From assembly GCF_003259375.1 (NCBI RefSeq), contig NZ_QLLN01000006.1:62001-126000 (forward strand): a stretch of 64,000 bases of DNA. The letters run 5' to 3'. Source of the stretch: Arenibacter echinorum. GTDB taxonomy: Bacteria; Bacteroidota; Bacteroidia; Flavobacteriales; Flavobacteriaceae. The notes under the pieces were generated by a model. The model was not told the origin of the DNA. It searched no databases and saw nothing but the letters and a program-made list of their open reading frames with translations. This document shows positions 8,228 to 16,583 of the stretch, one piece after another; position 1 is the stretch's first letter; every line of letters begins with the position of its first letter. Both the position numbers and the translations under genes were made by a program.

Positions 8228-8650
8228 ATGGCAACAATTAAATCTTTAAACAAATGGGCCAATGCCCATACTTATTATCCCTTGGATTTATTAAGAGTTG
8301 CATTGGGAGTTTTTCTTTTTATGAAGGGAGTCGATTTTATGTCCAATCATCAACAAATGGCAGAAATTATTAAACCCTTCCAGAACATTCCTGGAGGTAT
8401 GTTGATTATGCATTACGTAGCGCCAGCTCATTTTGTAGGTGGCTTTTTATTGGTAATAGGCTTATTGACCCGATGGGCAGTAGTAGCACAATTACCAATT
8501 CTTATTGGTGCAGTGTTGGTAAATTTTTTAGGGGAAATGAATACTAGAAATCTAGTTCTGGCTTCTATTACCTTATTGGCATGTATATTCTTTATGTTTT
8601 ATGGTTCGGGTAAACATTCCACAGATTATTATTTAAAAATGCAGAAATAA
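8228..8650 (+). CDS. DoxX-family membrane protein
   Basis: 140 residues with four predicted membrane helices (about 18-35, 57-80, 84-103 and 106-125). The signature LLRVALGVFLFMKGVDF, the MHYVAPAHFVGGFLLVIGLLTRW segment and a final GSGKHSTDYYL tail are typical of small DoxX/SURF4-like proteins. Family members are inner-membrane proteins linked to quinol or thiol redox chemistry, but the role of most is unknown. It is transcribed alone, with the lipoprotein phosphoesterase starting 61 bases later in the same direction. Confidence 0.8.
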   Translation: MATIKSLNKWANAHTYYPLDLLRVALGVFLFMKGVDFMSNHQQMAEIIKPFQNIPGGMLIMHYVAPAHFVGGFLLVIGLLTRWAVVAQLPILIGAVLVNFLGEMNTRNLVLASITLLACIFFMFYGSGKHSTDYYLKMQK

Positions 8651-8711
8651 GGTAATAAACCCCGTAATTAAATTATATTTAAAATCTAATTATTTACGGT
8701 CATACTTTATC

Positions 8712-9620
8712 ATGCCCTATACAACTACAATTCTTAAATTCAAGAAGTCCAATTTTACACATTGGGTTTTTATAGGAGTGACCTTGTTACTTTTTTCTTG
8801 CAGGGATGACCAACATTCCAAATCCATAGACAATGAGTTGAATGAGGAGACAACCACCATATCCTTTACGGCTATTGGGGACGTTCCCTACAACAACGAA
8901 CAGCGCGATGGCCTTATCAATATGATATCCAGGCACAATGCACTTGATCCTTCGGAATTTGTTATCCATGTAGGGGACATAAAACCAGGTGCCATGGAGT
9001 GTGACGAATCGGTCTATCAGGATGTTTCTGGCATATTAAAAACGTTTGAGGCGCCCACCTTTATCGTGTTGGGTGACAATGAATATAACGACTGTACTGA
9101 CCCAATACAAGGATTGGAATATTGGAACAAGTACTTTCTTCATTTTAATGAAAATTGGGTTTTTGAACCAGTTGTAACCTATCAGCCAGAGCGAACGGAA
9201 AATTTTAGTTGGATAGATAATAAAGTTTTATTCATAGGACTTAATCTCGTAGGAAGTCAAGTTCATGATTCCTTGGAATGGAATAACCGATTAACCCAAA
9301 ATGGCCTGTGGATCAAAAAACTTTTGGAAGAACAAGTGAGCAAGGTAGAAGCCATGGTAGTTTTTGGACATGCCAACATAGTGGAAGCAGGCCCCGTTAA
9401 GTTTAAGCCCTTTACAGATCTGTTTCGTGCCGCTGCCAAATCTTTTGGTAAGCCAGTGCTCATGGTCCAAGGCGATGGCCATTTTTGGATAAAAAATAAG
9501 CCATGGGAAGAACAGAATATTACCCGTCTACAAATAGATGGCCGAGACACTGCCGTAAAGATAACGGTGAATACCGATCTTGATTACCCCTTTGCATTCG
9601 ATAGAGGTTTTTTGGATTGA
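8712..9620 (+). CDS. Lipoprotein calcineurin-like metallophosphoesterase
   Basis: 302 residues. A lipoprotein signal ends at LLLFSC, with C30 as the lipidated residue; the following RDD fits the acidic pattern that sends Bacteroidota lipoproteins to the cell surface. The phosphoesterase core shows TAIGDVPY (D-x-P in place of the classical D-x-H), VIHVGDIK, VLGDNEYNDC (GDNE block) and, near the C-terminus, VFGHAN and VQGDGHFW. These supply the usual two-metal site. Family members cleave phosphomonoesters or diesters; the substrate is unknown. A short hairpin (arms 9603-9609 and 9620-9626) spans the stop codon. Confidence 0.8.
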   Translation: MPYTTTILKFKKSNFTHWVFIGVTLLLFSCRDDQHSKSIDNELNEETTTISFTAIGDVPYNNEQRDGLINMISRHNALDPSEFVIHVGDIKPGAMECDESVYQDVSGILKTFEAPTFIVLGDNEYNDCTDPIQGLEYWNKYFLHFNENWVFEPVVTYQPERTENFSWIDNKVLFIGLNLVGSQVHDSLEWNNRLTQNGLWIKKLLEEQVSKVEAMVVFGHANIVEAGPVKFKPFTDLFRAAAKSFGKPVLMVQGDGHFWIKNKPWEEQNITRLQIDGRDTAVKITVNTDLDYPFAFDRGFLD

Positions 9621-9763
9621 ACCTCTTAAAACAAGAATCATCCCCAATAGGAATAGTTATGGTGTTTGATTGCCAAAACATTGTCCGTATTGGGTATGAT
9701 CTGTAAAATTAATAATCCATTTAAAGACTATAACTAGTACTAAAAAGGTCCGAATTTTTTGGA

Positions 9764-10243
9764 TTAGATTTCCTCGGCCAACCAAGCTTTCATCATCCAG
9801 ACTGTTTTTTCTTGCTGTGTAATAAACTCGCTCATCATAGAATTGGTACCTTCATCGGAAGCTTCGTCCGAAGCATCCAAGATAGCCCTTTCAATTACCA
9901 ATAATTCTGAAAGTGATTCTACGATCAAACGAATCGCATCTTCATCTTTGGTTATATTTTTACCTACCGGAACTTTCGAATTTTCAATATAATCCTCAAA
10001 AGTATGTAAGGGAACACCCCCCAGCGTAAGTATGCGCTCAGCTATTTCATCTACTTTAAGATTGGCATCGGTATACAATTCCTCAAATTTTAAATGAAGA
10101 TCAAAAAACCTTTTACCCTTTATATTCCAATGAATACCCCTAAGGCTTTGATAGTAGCGCTGGAAATTTGCCAATAATTGATTTAAATCCTTACTTAACG
10201 ATTTTGATTTGGTAACATCCAAACCTATACTGTTTAATTGCAT
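9764..10243 (-). CDS. dps: Dps family ferritin-like DNA-protection protein
   Basis: 159 residues, a four-helix-bundle mini-ferritin. The ferroxidase ligands fall exactly on the Dps pattern: H38 in GIHWN, H50 in DLHLKF, D65 and E69 in VDEIAER. The spacing equals the H31/H43/D58/E62 set known from Listeria Dps. Dodecamers oxidise Fe(II) with H2O2, store iron and protect DNA during oxidative stress or starvation. It is monocistronic and divergent from the exporter cluster. OxyR is encoded about 4.6 kb away, so peroxide control is plausible but not shown. Confidence 0.93.
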   Translation of the reverse strand: MQLNSIGLDVTKSKSLSKDLNQLLANFQRYYQSLRGIHWNIKGKRFFDLHLKFEELYTDANLKVDEIAERILTLGGVPLHTFEDYIENSKVPVGKNITKDEDAIRLIVESLSELLVIERAILDASDEASDEGTNSMMSEFITQQEKTVWMMKAWLAEEI

Positions 10244-10544
10244 AATGTGTCTTTTTAATTATACCCCGAAATTAGAGAAATCCCTTTCCTAAAGAGGCCT
10301 TAATTTATTGATAGATTTTATGATCGCATAGTAATATACGATAGGAAAAAAGTAAGTTTAAGCAGTGATATAATTATTGGTTACAATACTAATAATTAAC
10401 ATGAAAAATTATAGAAAATTTAATAATTAACCTTTTTATATCCATTTTGCTGATTAATTAAGAAAACAATAACAAAAATTTCACTTGTATATAAAGGTAC
10501 TAGCTTAAATTTGATTTACTCCCCCTCAACTAAACCACCTAATA
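10244..10544. other. 301-base divergent intergenic region between dps and the exporter operon
   Basis: No gene is visible. It is very AT-rich, and the only clear element is the promoter for the adaptor gene at its right end. On the dps side a TAATTTCG near-match to TAnnTTTG can be read on the minus strand, without a good TTG partner. Confidence 0.5.
10485..10513 (+). promoter_or_regulatory. Bacteroidota-type promoter of the adaptor-permease-TolC operon
   Basis: TTG at 10485-10487, an 18-base spacer, and TAAATTTG at 10506-10513, a full match to TAnnTTTG. The start codon follows 31 bases after the -7 element. Confidence 0.6.
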
Positions 10545-11789
10545 ATGAATAAGAAAAAACTACTCCTATTTGGTATTCCCATTGTCCTAATTCTAGTAGG
10601 TTACACCTTGTTCGGGAACACCGCCGATGAAGATGTAGCCATTACCACTAAAGTGGTAAAGGGCGATTTTGTAAATGAAGTCATTATTTCCGGAGAGGCC
10701 CAATCTACCAGTTTAAAAAAAATTAATGGCCCGGATGACATCCGTAAATTTAAACTGCGGGATGTAAAAATTCAAGATCTAATTCCTGAAGGTTCATTGG
10801 TTAAAGAGGGCGACTATGTGGGGCGTTTGGATCCCTCTGAGGTGAATGAACAGATTTTGGATGCACAATTAAATTTGGAAACTGCCCAGTCCAAATACAC
10901 CCAAGAACAGTTGGACACTACCCTTACCTTGAAACAGGAGCGGACAGCGATAAAAGATTTGCTATTTGATATCCAAGAAAATAAGCTGGAGCTTAAACAG
11001 TCTATTTATGAACCACCTGCCACCATCAAAAAATTGGAAATAAATATTGAGCGCCTGGAACGGGATCTAAAGGAGAAAACCGAGGATTACAAAATTAAGG
11101 AACAGAAGGCCAAGGCCAAGATGGTGGAGGTCGGAACTGAAGTATCCAAAATCAGCAAAATGTTGGAGGAACTCAGAAATCTTCAGAAATCCTTCACTAT
11201 TCATTCCGATGCCAATGGAATGGTAACTTACGCTAAAAACTGGGATGGTTCCAAAAGAAAGGTGGGGTCGTCCATTAGTATGTGGGACCCGGCAATTGCC
11301 ACCTTACCTGACCTAACAAAAATGGAATCCAAGACCTATGCCAATGAGGTCGACATCAGAAAGATTAAAAAAGATCTTCCGGTTGTTATTGGTTTTGATG
11401 CCTTTCCGGATGTAACCGTAAAAGGAACCATCACCAATGTGGCCAATGTGGGGGAAGAAAAACGAGGTTCGGATATTAAACTTTTTCAGGTATTGGTAAA
11501 CTTTGATGAGAACAATGAAAATGTTAGACCTGGAATGACCACCTCCAACAGAATACTGATCCATAAAGAAGAAGAAGTCCTTATGGTACCCTTAGAAGCC
11601 GTTTTCTCCCAGGATTCAATAAGTTTTGTATACGCCAAATCCGGCTTATCCATCGATAAAAAGGAAATTGAAATGGGTGAATCCAATTTGGACGTAGTAA
11701 TTATCAAAAAAGGTTTAAATGAGAATGAAGTTGTATATCTGAGCAAACCCGAAGGACTGGAAGAAAAAGGTATTTTGTCTTTAAACTAG
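10545..11789 (+). CDS. MacA/HlyD-like periplasmic adaptor of a tripartite exporter
   Basis: 414 residues. One N-terminal membrane anchor (about 5-22), then a split lipoyl/barrel-sandwich domain (about 40-95 and 215-265) around a long coiled-coil hairpin (about 100-210, rich in K, E, L and Q), then a beta-barrel and membrane-proximal domain to the end. This is the architecture of membrane-fusion proteins that connect an inner-membrane pump to a TolC channel. It is followed 4 bases later by an FtsX/MacB-type permease and then a TolC-type protein, so it probably works in one export complex with them. The cargo is unknown; peptides, lipids and lipoproteins are all known for MacAB-like systems. 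Confidence 0.85.
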   Translation: MNKKKLLLFGIPIVLILVGYTLFGNTADEDVAITTKVVKGDFVNEVIISGEAQSTSLKKINGPDDIRKFKLRDVKIQDLIPEGSLVKEGDYVGRLDPSEVNEQILDAQLNLETAQSKYTQEQLDTTLTLKQERTAIKDLLFDIQENKLELKQSIYEPPATIKKLEINIERLERDLKEKTEDYKIKEQKAKAKMVEVGTEVSKISKMLEELRNLQKSFTIHSDANGMVTYAKNWDGSKRKVGSSISMWDPAIATLPDLTKMESKTYANEVDIRKIKKDLPVVIGFDAFPDVTVKGTITNVANVGEEKRGSDIKLFQVLVNFDENNENVRPGMTTSNRILIHKEEEVLMVPLEAVFSQDSISFVYAKSGLSIDKKEIEMGESNLDVVIIKKGLNENEVVYLSKPEGLEEKGILSLN

Positions 11790-11793
11790 ATTC

Positions 11794-13164
11794 ATGATAG
11801 ACAAGATACTTCTAGAACAGATTGTCTCTAATTTCAGGGAAGCCATTCGCGTGGTAACAATCAACAAGGTTAGAACTTTTTTAACGGCTTTAGGAATCAT
11901 ATTTGGCGTTGCAGCCGTAATTACTATGCTCTCTATTGGGAATGGGGCCGAAAAGGAAATTTTGGCGCAATTGGAACTGGTCGGCGTCAACAACATTGTG
12001 GTCACACCCATACCCGACGAGGAAGACGAAAACGCCAGCGAAGAAGACGAAGGGACCAAAGAAATAACTAGATTTTCAAAAGGATTGGATCTCTTGGATG
12101 TAGCCAGTATAGCAAATAATATTCCTACCATAAAAGCCATCAGTCCAGAAATAATCCTGGAGACCTATGTAATCAATAAAGGAAGGCAGAATTCGGTGAA
12201 ATTAATAGGAGTCACCAATTCCTTTTTTGAGACTTCCAATATTCATATAGGAAAAGGCAGTAACTTCTCAGAGGAACATGTTATAAATGCCGCATCGGTC
12301 TGCATAATAGGAGAGAAAGTGGAAAAGAAATTATTTCCGGGGGAGAGTGCCATTGGCAAGCAAATAAAGGTAAAGGACGTTTGGCTACAGGTAATAGGAA
12401 TAATCGAAGAAAAACTTATTTCGGAAAAAGCACAGGAAAACCTGGGCATCAGAGATTTGAATCAAGATATTTATGTTCCCGTAAAGACCTTCTTGGTCAG
12501 GTATAAGGATAGAAAGATCATATCGGACGAACCTATCGACTTTAGTGGTGGAGGCATGATTTACATAGGTGGGGAGAATAATGGACCTAAGAAGAGGATA
12601 CCTAGGGGCAATTACCATCAATTGGACAAATTGACCGTACAGGTGAACAATTCCAACGAACTTAAATCAACCGCAGAAGTATTGAGCAAACTTCTTAAAA
12701 GGAAACATAACGACGTTTTGGATTTTGAAATTACCATCCCTATACAACTACTAAAACAGCAGCAGAAAACGAAGCAGATATTCAATATTGTACTCAGCGT
12801 AATTGCCGGGATATCCCTTCTAATAGGTGGTATTGGCATAATGAATATTATGTTGGCCTCTGTATTGGAACGGACAAAGGAAATAGGCATCATGAGGGCC
12901 ATTGGCGCCACCAAGCAAGACGTAATTCTACAATTTTTGTCAGAATCCGTCCTCATTAGTTTGGGCGGAGGTATAATAGGAATAATATTGGGAATTGTAG
13001 CATCATATGGATTGGAACTGGCCACGGGCATAGAAACCATCCTTTCATTGAACTCCATAATTTTATCCTTTTTTGTAGCCACTTTTATAGGGCTTGCGTT
13101 TGGAGTGCTACCTGCAAAATCAGCTGCCAACAAAAATCCAATAGAAGCCATAAGACGTGAATAG
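11794..13164 (+). CDS. MacB/FtsX-type ABC transporter permease without ATPase domain
   Basis: 456 residues with the type VII ABC topology. TM1 (about 27-50, AIRVVTINKVRTFLTALGI) leads to a ~250-residue periplasmic MacB_PCD domain, followed by three C-terminal helices that include GGIGIMNIMLASVLERTKEIG, a signature of the family's coupling region. A short acidic insertion (EEDENASEEDEG, near 70-81) is unusual. E. coli MacB has an N-terminal ATPase in the same chain; here the chain begins right at the permease, as in LolC/FtsX-like subunits, so a separate ATPase is required. None is encoded between 10.5 and 14.7 kb. Its position between adaptor and TolC genes fixes its role in the complex. Confidence 0.88.
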   Translation: MIDKILLEQIVSNFREAIRVVTINKVRTFLTALGIIFGVAAVITMLSIGNGAEKEILAQLELVGVNNIVVTPIPDEEDENASEEDEGTKEITRFSKGLDLLDVASIANNIPTIKAISPEIILETYVINKGRQNSVKLIGVTNSFFETSNIHIGKGSNFSEEHVINAASVCIIGEKVEKKLFPGESAIGKQIKVKDVWLQVIGIIEEKLISEKAQENLGIRDLNQDIYVPVKTFLVRYKDRKIISDEPIDFSGGGMIYIGGENNGPKKRIPRGNYHQLDKLTVQVNNSNELKSTAEVLSKLLKRKHNDVLDFEITIPIQLLKQQQKTKQIFNIVLSVIAGISLLIGGIGIMNIMLASVLERTKEIGIMRAIGATKQDVILQFLSESVLISLGGGIIGIILGIVASYGLELATGIETILSLNSIILSFFVATFIGLAFGVLPAKSAANKNPIEAIRRE

Positions 13165-13229
13165 AAAATTTTCCAGATAACATCTATAACCTTTACCCTC
13201 CCCCATTTTATCAATCAAAATAGTCCAAA

Positions 13230-14690
13230 ATGAAAAAATGTATTGTGTTGTTATTCCTATGTTCAAACCTTATTGTCCTGGGACAGTCCAAAAAGCTAAC
13301 ACTAACGGAGGCCATAGAAATGGCGAAAAAAAACTCCCCCGAATACCAAGCCGTCCTAAACCAATCCCAAGCCAGCTATTGGAAATACAGGACCTATATG
13401 GCCGAATTTCTGCCCCAATTTAGATTAATTGCTACTGTACCGGATTACTCCAATTCCATTCAAAGGATTACCAATGATGAGGGACAGGATATTTTCGTAA
13501 ATCAAAATCAGTCCAGGATTGATGTGCAACTTGCCATTACCCAGCAAGTGCCATTTACAGGTGGAGACTTTTCCCTAATTTCCAGATTACAACGAGTGGA
13601 TCGTTATGGTGACATTGAATCCAGTAATTACTCCCTAACACCATTTTCCATAAATTACTATCAGAATTCCCTGTTCTTTAATCCGTATAAATGGGACCGG
13701 CAAATAGAACCTTTAAAGTTTGAGGAATCCAAACGCGAATTCATAGAACGTATGGAAGATATTTCCTTAAGTAGTTGCCTACGTTATTTTGGTCTTTTAA
13801 CCGCGCAAATGAGATTAAAAAATTCCCAGAATAATTTAGCAACCCAAGATACCTTATTGCAGATTGCCAAAGGAAGGTTTGAGATTGGAAAAATAGCTGA
13901 GAACGAATTGTTACAAATGGAACTTGGGCATCTAAATTCAAAAAATGAAGTTACTAGCAACACCATTTCCCTAAAAAGGACTTCACAAAATTTGGCCCGC
14001 TATCTGGAACTAGAAACTGAAGATATAGAACTGTTCATTCCAGAGAAATTGGTAGATTTTGAAGTAAGTGTGCAGACTGCCCTGGATGAGGCTACCAATA
14101 ACAGAAAATCCGTTATAGAATTTAGAAGGAGGCGTTTGGAAGCAGAAAGAAACCTTGCAGAAATAAAAGGTACCAATAGATTGGAAATTAATGTCAATGC
14201 CAATTTTGGATTAAATAAACGTGCAGATGATTATGACGCCCTTTTCCAAGACTTCGATAGACAACAGAATGTCTCCGTATCCCTGGGCATTCCCATTTTC
14301 GATTGGGGAGTATCCAAGTCCAGAAGAAAAATGGGAGAGGCCGATCTAGGTCTGGTAGAAACAAATATTGAGCAGGAACAACAGGCCTTTGAACAGGAAA
14401 TATACCTACATATTTTAAATTGGTCCAGCAAAAGGGATTTTCTAGCTACTTCGGAAAAAGCGAAAGAGATCGCCATAAAGCGCTATCAAATTACTAAAGA
14501 GCGATATATACTAGGGAAAATCACAATTACGGATCTAAATTTGGCGCAACAGGAAAAAGACAAGGCAGAACTTGATTACCTGAATTCTTTGCAAAATTTC
14601 TGGACGGATTACTATACTTTAAGAAAACTAACGCTCTATGATTTTATCAATGACAAAAAGATAGAACCGGAAAAGATTATTTTCGATTAA
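13230..14690 (+). CDS. TolC-family outer membrane efflux protein
   Basis: 486 residues with a signal peptide (about 1-18, ending VLGQ). Two OEP-type helical repeats follow (about 22-240 and 260-470): LTLTEAIEMAKKNSPEYQAV opens the first, and the second ends with ITITDLNLAQQEKDKAELDYLNSLQNFW, the typical last helix before the C-terminus. Trimers form the outer-membrane channel and periplasmic tunnel of tripartite exporters. It is the third gene of the operon, 65 bases behind the permease. Confidence 0.88.
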   Translation: MKKCIVLLFLCSNLIVLGQSKKLTLTEAIEMAKKNSPEYQAVLNQSQASYWKYRTYMAEFLPQFRLIATVPDYSNSIQRITNDEGQDIFVNQNQSRIDVQLAITQQVPFTGGDFSLISRLQRVDRYGDIESSNYSLTPFSINYYQNSLFFNPYKWDRQIEPLKFEESKREFIERMEDISLSSCLRYFGLLTAQMRLKNSQNNLATQDTLLQIAKGRFEIGKIAENELLQMELGHLNSKNEVTSNTISLKRTSQNLARYLELETEDIELFIPEKLVDFEVSVQTALDEATNNRKSVIEFRRRRLEAERNLAEIKGTNRLEINVNANFGLNKRADDYDALFQDFDRQQNVSVSLGIPIFDWGVSKSRRKMGEADLGLVETNIEQEQQAFEQEIYLHILNWSSKRDFLATSEKAKEIAIKRYQITKERYILGKITITDLNLAQQEKDKAELDYLNSLQNFWTDYYTLRKLTLYDFINDKKIEPEKIIFD

Positions 14691-14824
14691 GACCTTAATG
14701 GCAATAACTTATTTTATATAGTCCCGTCCAAATATGGCATTCTCATAAGATTTTACAACTAAGGTTCAAACTTTATAGGTTTTGTTTATAGTTTTCATAA
14801 TTTTATCACTTTAAATAATACTTC

Positions 14825-15763
14825 ATGACCATTACACAGTTGCAATATGTACTAGCCGTTGCCGAGTACCAGAATTTTACCCTGGCGGCCGAAAAAAGCT
14901 TTGTTACCCAACCTACATTGAGTATGCAGGTCCAAAAATTGGAGGACGAGTTGGACATATTAATTTTTGATAGGAGTAAAAAGCCCATTACCATAACAGA
15001 GGTGGGGGCCAAAATAGTTGCCCAGGCCAAGAATATTGTCAACGAGGCCAATCGCATAAAGGATATAGTAGATCAGGAAAAAGGTTTTATAGGCGGTGAG
15101 TTTACCCTTGGAATCATTCCTACCATTATGCCCACCTTATTGCCCATGTTCCTGAGGACCTTTATAAAAAAATATCCCAAAGTAAACCTGATCATTAAAG
15201 AGCAGAACACGGAAAATTTGATCCGTAACCTGCAAGATGGCCATATTGACGCAGCAATTGCGGCTACGCCCTTGGAAATCGAATTCATTAAGGAACGTCC
15301 ACTATATTACGAACCTTTTGTGGGGTATGTACCTCCTAATCATAGACTGGGTAAAATATCGGAATTAGTACCTGAAGATTTGGAAATTGCAGATGTTCTA
15401 CTTTTAAGGGACGGACATTGTTTTAGGGATGGAGTCATAAATTTGTGTAATGCCTCTAAAAATTATGAGGAAGAGCACTTTCAATTGCAGAGCGGTAGTT
15501 TCGAAACTTTAATCAACCTATCCAATGAAGGATTGGGCATGACTCTCCTACCCTTCCTTAACACCATTGAACTGGATGACAAAAAGAAGCAGAACCTAAA
15601 ATTCTTTAAAAATCCCTCACCTGCTCGGGAAGTAAGTCTTATTTACCATAAAAGCGAGCTGAAAATACAAATAACAGAAGCCTTATATGATGTTATTGCC
15701 AGTGTAGTAAGAGGTGCTATTGCTTTTCAGGATGTAAAAATTATTAGTCCGTTAAACAAATAA
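14825..15763 (+). CDS. oxyR: OxyR, peroxide-sensing LysR-type regulator
   Basis: 312 residues. An N-terminal winged HTH (1-60, MTITQLQYVLAVAEYQNFTLA) is followed by a LysR effector domain. The redox pair lies in GHCFRDGVINLC, with C199 and C208 at exactly the numbering used for E. coli OxyR. H2O2 oxidises the first Cys, a disulfide forms, and the dimer activates antioxidant genes. The fit identifies OxyR rather than a generic LysR protein. No divergent target gene is present, and dps lies about 4.6 kb upstream. The gene ends base-to-base with the convergent lipoprotein gene. Confidence 0.93.
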   Translation: MTITQLQYVLAVAEYQNFTLAAEKSFVTQPTLSMQVQKLEDELDILIFDRSKKPITITEVGAKIVAQAKNIVNEANRIKDIVDQEKGFIGGEFTLGIIPTIMPTLLPMFLRTFIKKYPKVNLIIKEQNTENLIRNLQDGHIDAAIAATPLEIEFIKERPLYYEPFVGYVPPNHRLGKISELVPEDLEIADVLLLRDGHCFRDGVINLCNASKNYEEEHFQLQSGSFETLINLSNEGLGMTLLPFLNTIELDDKKKQNLKFFKNPSPAREVSLIYHKSELKIQITEALYDVIASVVRGAIAFQDVKIISPLNK

Positions 15764-16159
15764 TTATTCCATTTTTCGATATTTATAGGAACATTCCTCA
15801 ATACAGCCCACATTGGATAGTACTAATCGCCCGTCAGCAAAAGTCATATTAAAATTGGTTTCTATTGCATTATTTTCACAGTGATATCGCAAGGTTAAAA
15901 CACTTTCATTGGTACTGTAAATTCCATTAACAATACCGCCACAAGCCTTCTCATTGTGAGTATAGGAACCATTGGCCTTAAATTCAAAAATGGGTCCGTT
16001 CATTACTGCGGTCCAATTTTCAACTATATCGCCAGGGCTAATTTTGGTGGCTTCCAATTGCCATTTTCCTAAAAGTTCATTGGTAATAAGAGGTAGGGTA
16101 TCTTCATCCTTCCCACAACTGAGGAGGAATAGGACAAATACGTAGGTTAATTGTTTCAT
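15764..16159 (-). CDS. Lipocalin-like small lipoprotein
   Basis: 131 residues. A very short signal ends at LFLLSC (C15 lipidated), followed by GKDED, an acidic surface-export pattern. The mature part begins ITNELLGKWQLEATKISPG and continues with alternating strands (FEFKANGSYTHN, VLTLRYHC), the layout of Bacteroidota lipocalin-like or META-like lipoproteins. Five Cys in the mature chain after the lipid Cys suggest disulfides outside the cytoplasm. No function is assigned. Its stop codon directly abuts that of oxyR. Confidence 0.65.
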   Translation of the reverse strand: MKQLTYVFVLFLLSCGKDEDTLPLITNELLGKWQLEATKISPGDIVENWTAVMNGPIFEFKANGSYTHNEKACGGIVNGIYSTNESVLTLRYHCENNAIETNFNMTFADGRLVLSNVGCIEECSYKYRKME

Positions 16160-16264
16160 TATATATAATATTGGGGGTCCGCCATTATATACGGTTGAAA
16201 AAGCCTAAATAGTTGTCCTTAAAGGTAAGAAGTCTTAAAAAACAAAGTTACACTCATTAAAGCA

Positions 16265-16294
16265 TAAAAAAAAGCCACCTTATGAAGGTGGCTT
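16265..16294 (-). terminator. Intrinsic terminator of the 65-residue gene
   Basis: Arms AAGCCACCTT (16272-16281) and AAGGTGGCTT (16285-16294) pair perfectly around ATG. On the minus strand a run of seven T follows. It lies just behind the 65-residue gene. Confidence 0.8.
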
Positions 16295-16298
16295 ATAT

Positions 16299-16496
16299 CT
16301 ATGCTTTTAAATAAAGAAGGCTTTGTTGTAGTTCTGGTTTGTCATTAATAAATTGCTTTAACCAGAGTTTTAATTCTTCTATTTCAAATGGTAATAGTCT
16401 AGTTACTGCTTTTTCTAGTTCTTTGCAAAATAACTTTGTATCGAAACTAACCTTTTGCAGTACGGTTTTGGTGTACTCTAACATAGCTCTTGCCAT
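16299..16496 (-). CDS. Conserved 65-residue protein of Bacteroidota, function unknown
   Basis: 65 residues, beginning MARAMLEYTKTVLQKVSFD and containing LFCKELEKAVTRLLPFEIEELKLW. It has no signal peptide or membrane segment and is predicted all-helical. I recognise this sequence type as a short, strongly conserved cytoplasmic protein in Flavobacteriia, without a known role. A strong terminator sits directly behind it, which supports a real monocistronic gene. It resembles no DNA-binding motif I can name. Confidence 0.75.
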   Translation of the reverse strand: MARAMLEYTKTVLQKVSFDTKLFCKELEKAVTRLLPFEIEELKLWLKQFINDKPELQQSLLYLKA

Positions 16497-16583
16497 ATTT
16501 CAAAATAATTTTAGGTTGCTTGGACTAAGATAACCAATAAAAGGTATATATTATTGCCGTCTTTCCGTTAAATAATAGATAAA

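Noticed and set aside
9637-9700. Imperfect inverted repeat (arms 9637-9649 and 9688-9700) between convergent genes
   Set aside because: 13-base arms with one mismatch and a 38-base loop but no T run; it could be chance in AT-rich sequence, so no terminator is claimed.
12618-13214. 198-codon open frame antisense to the permease
   Set aside because: It lies opposite the conserved C-terminal helices of the permease, has no family-like features, and is explained as a shadow of that gene.
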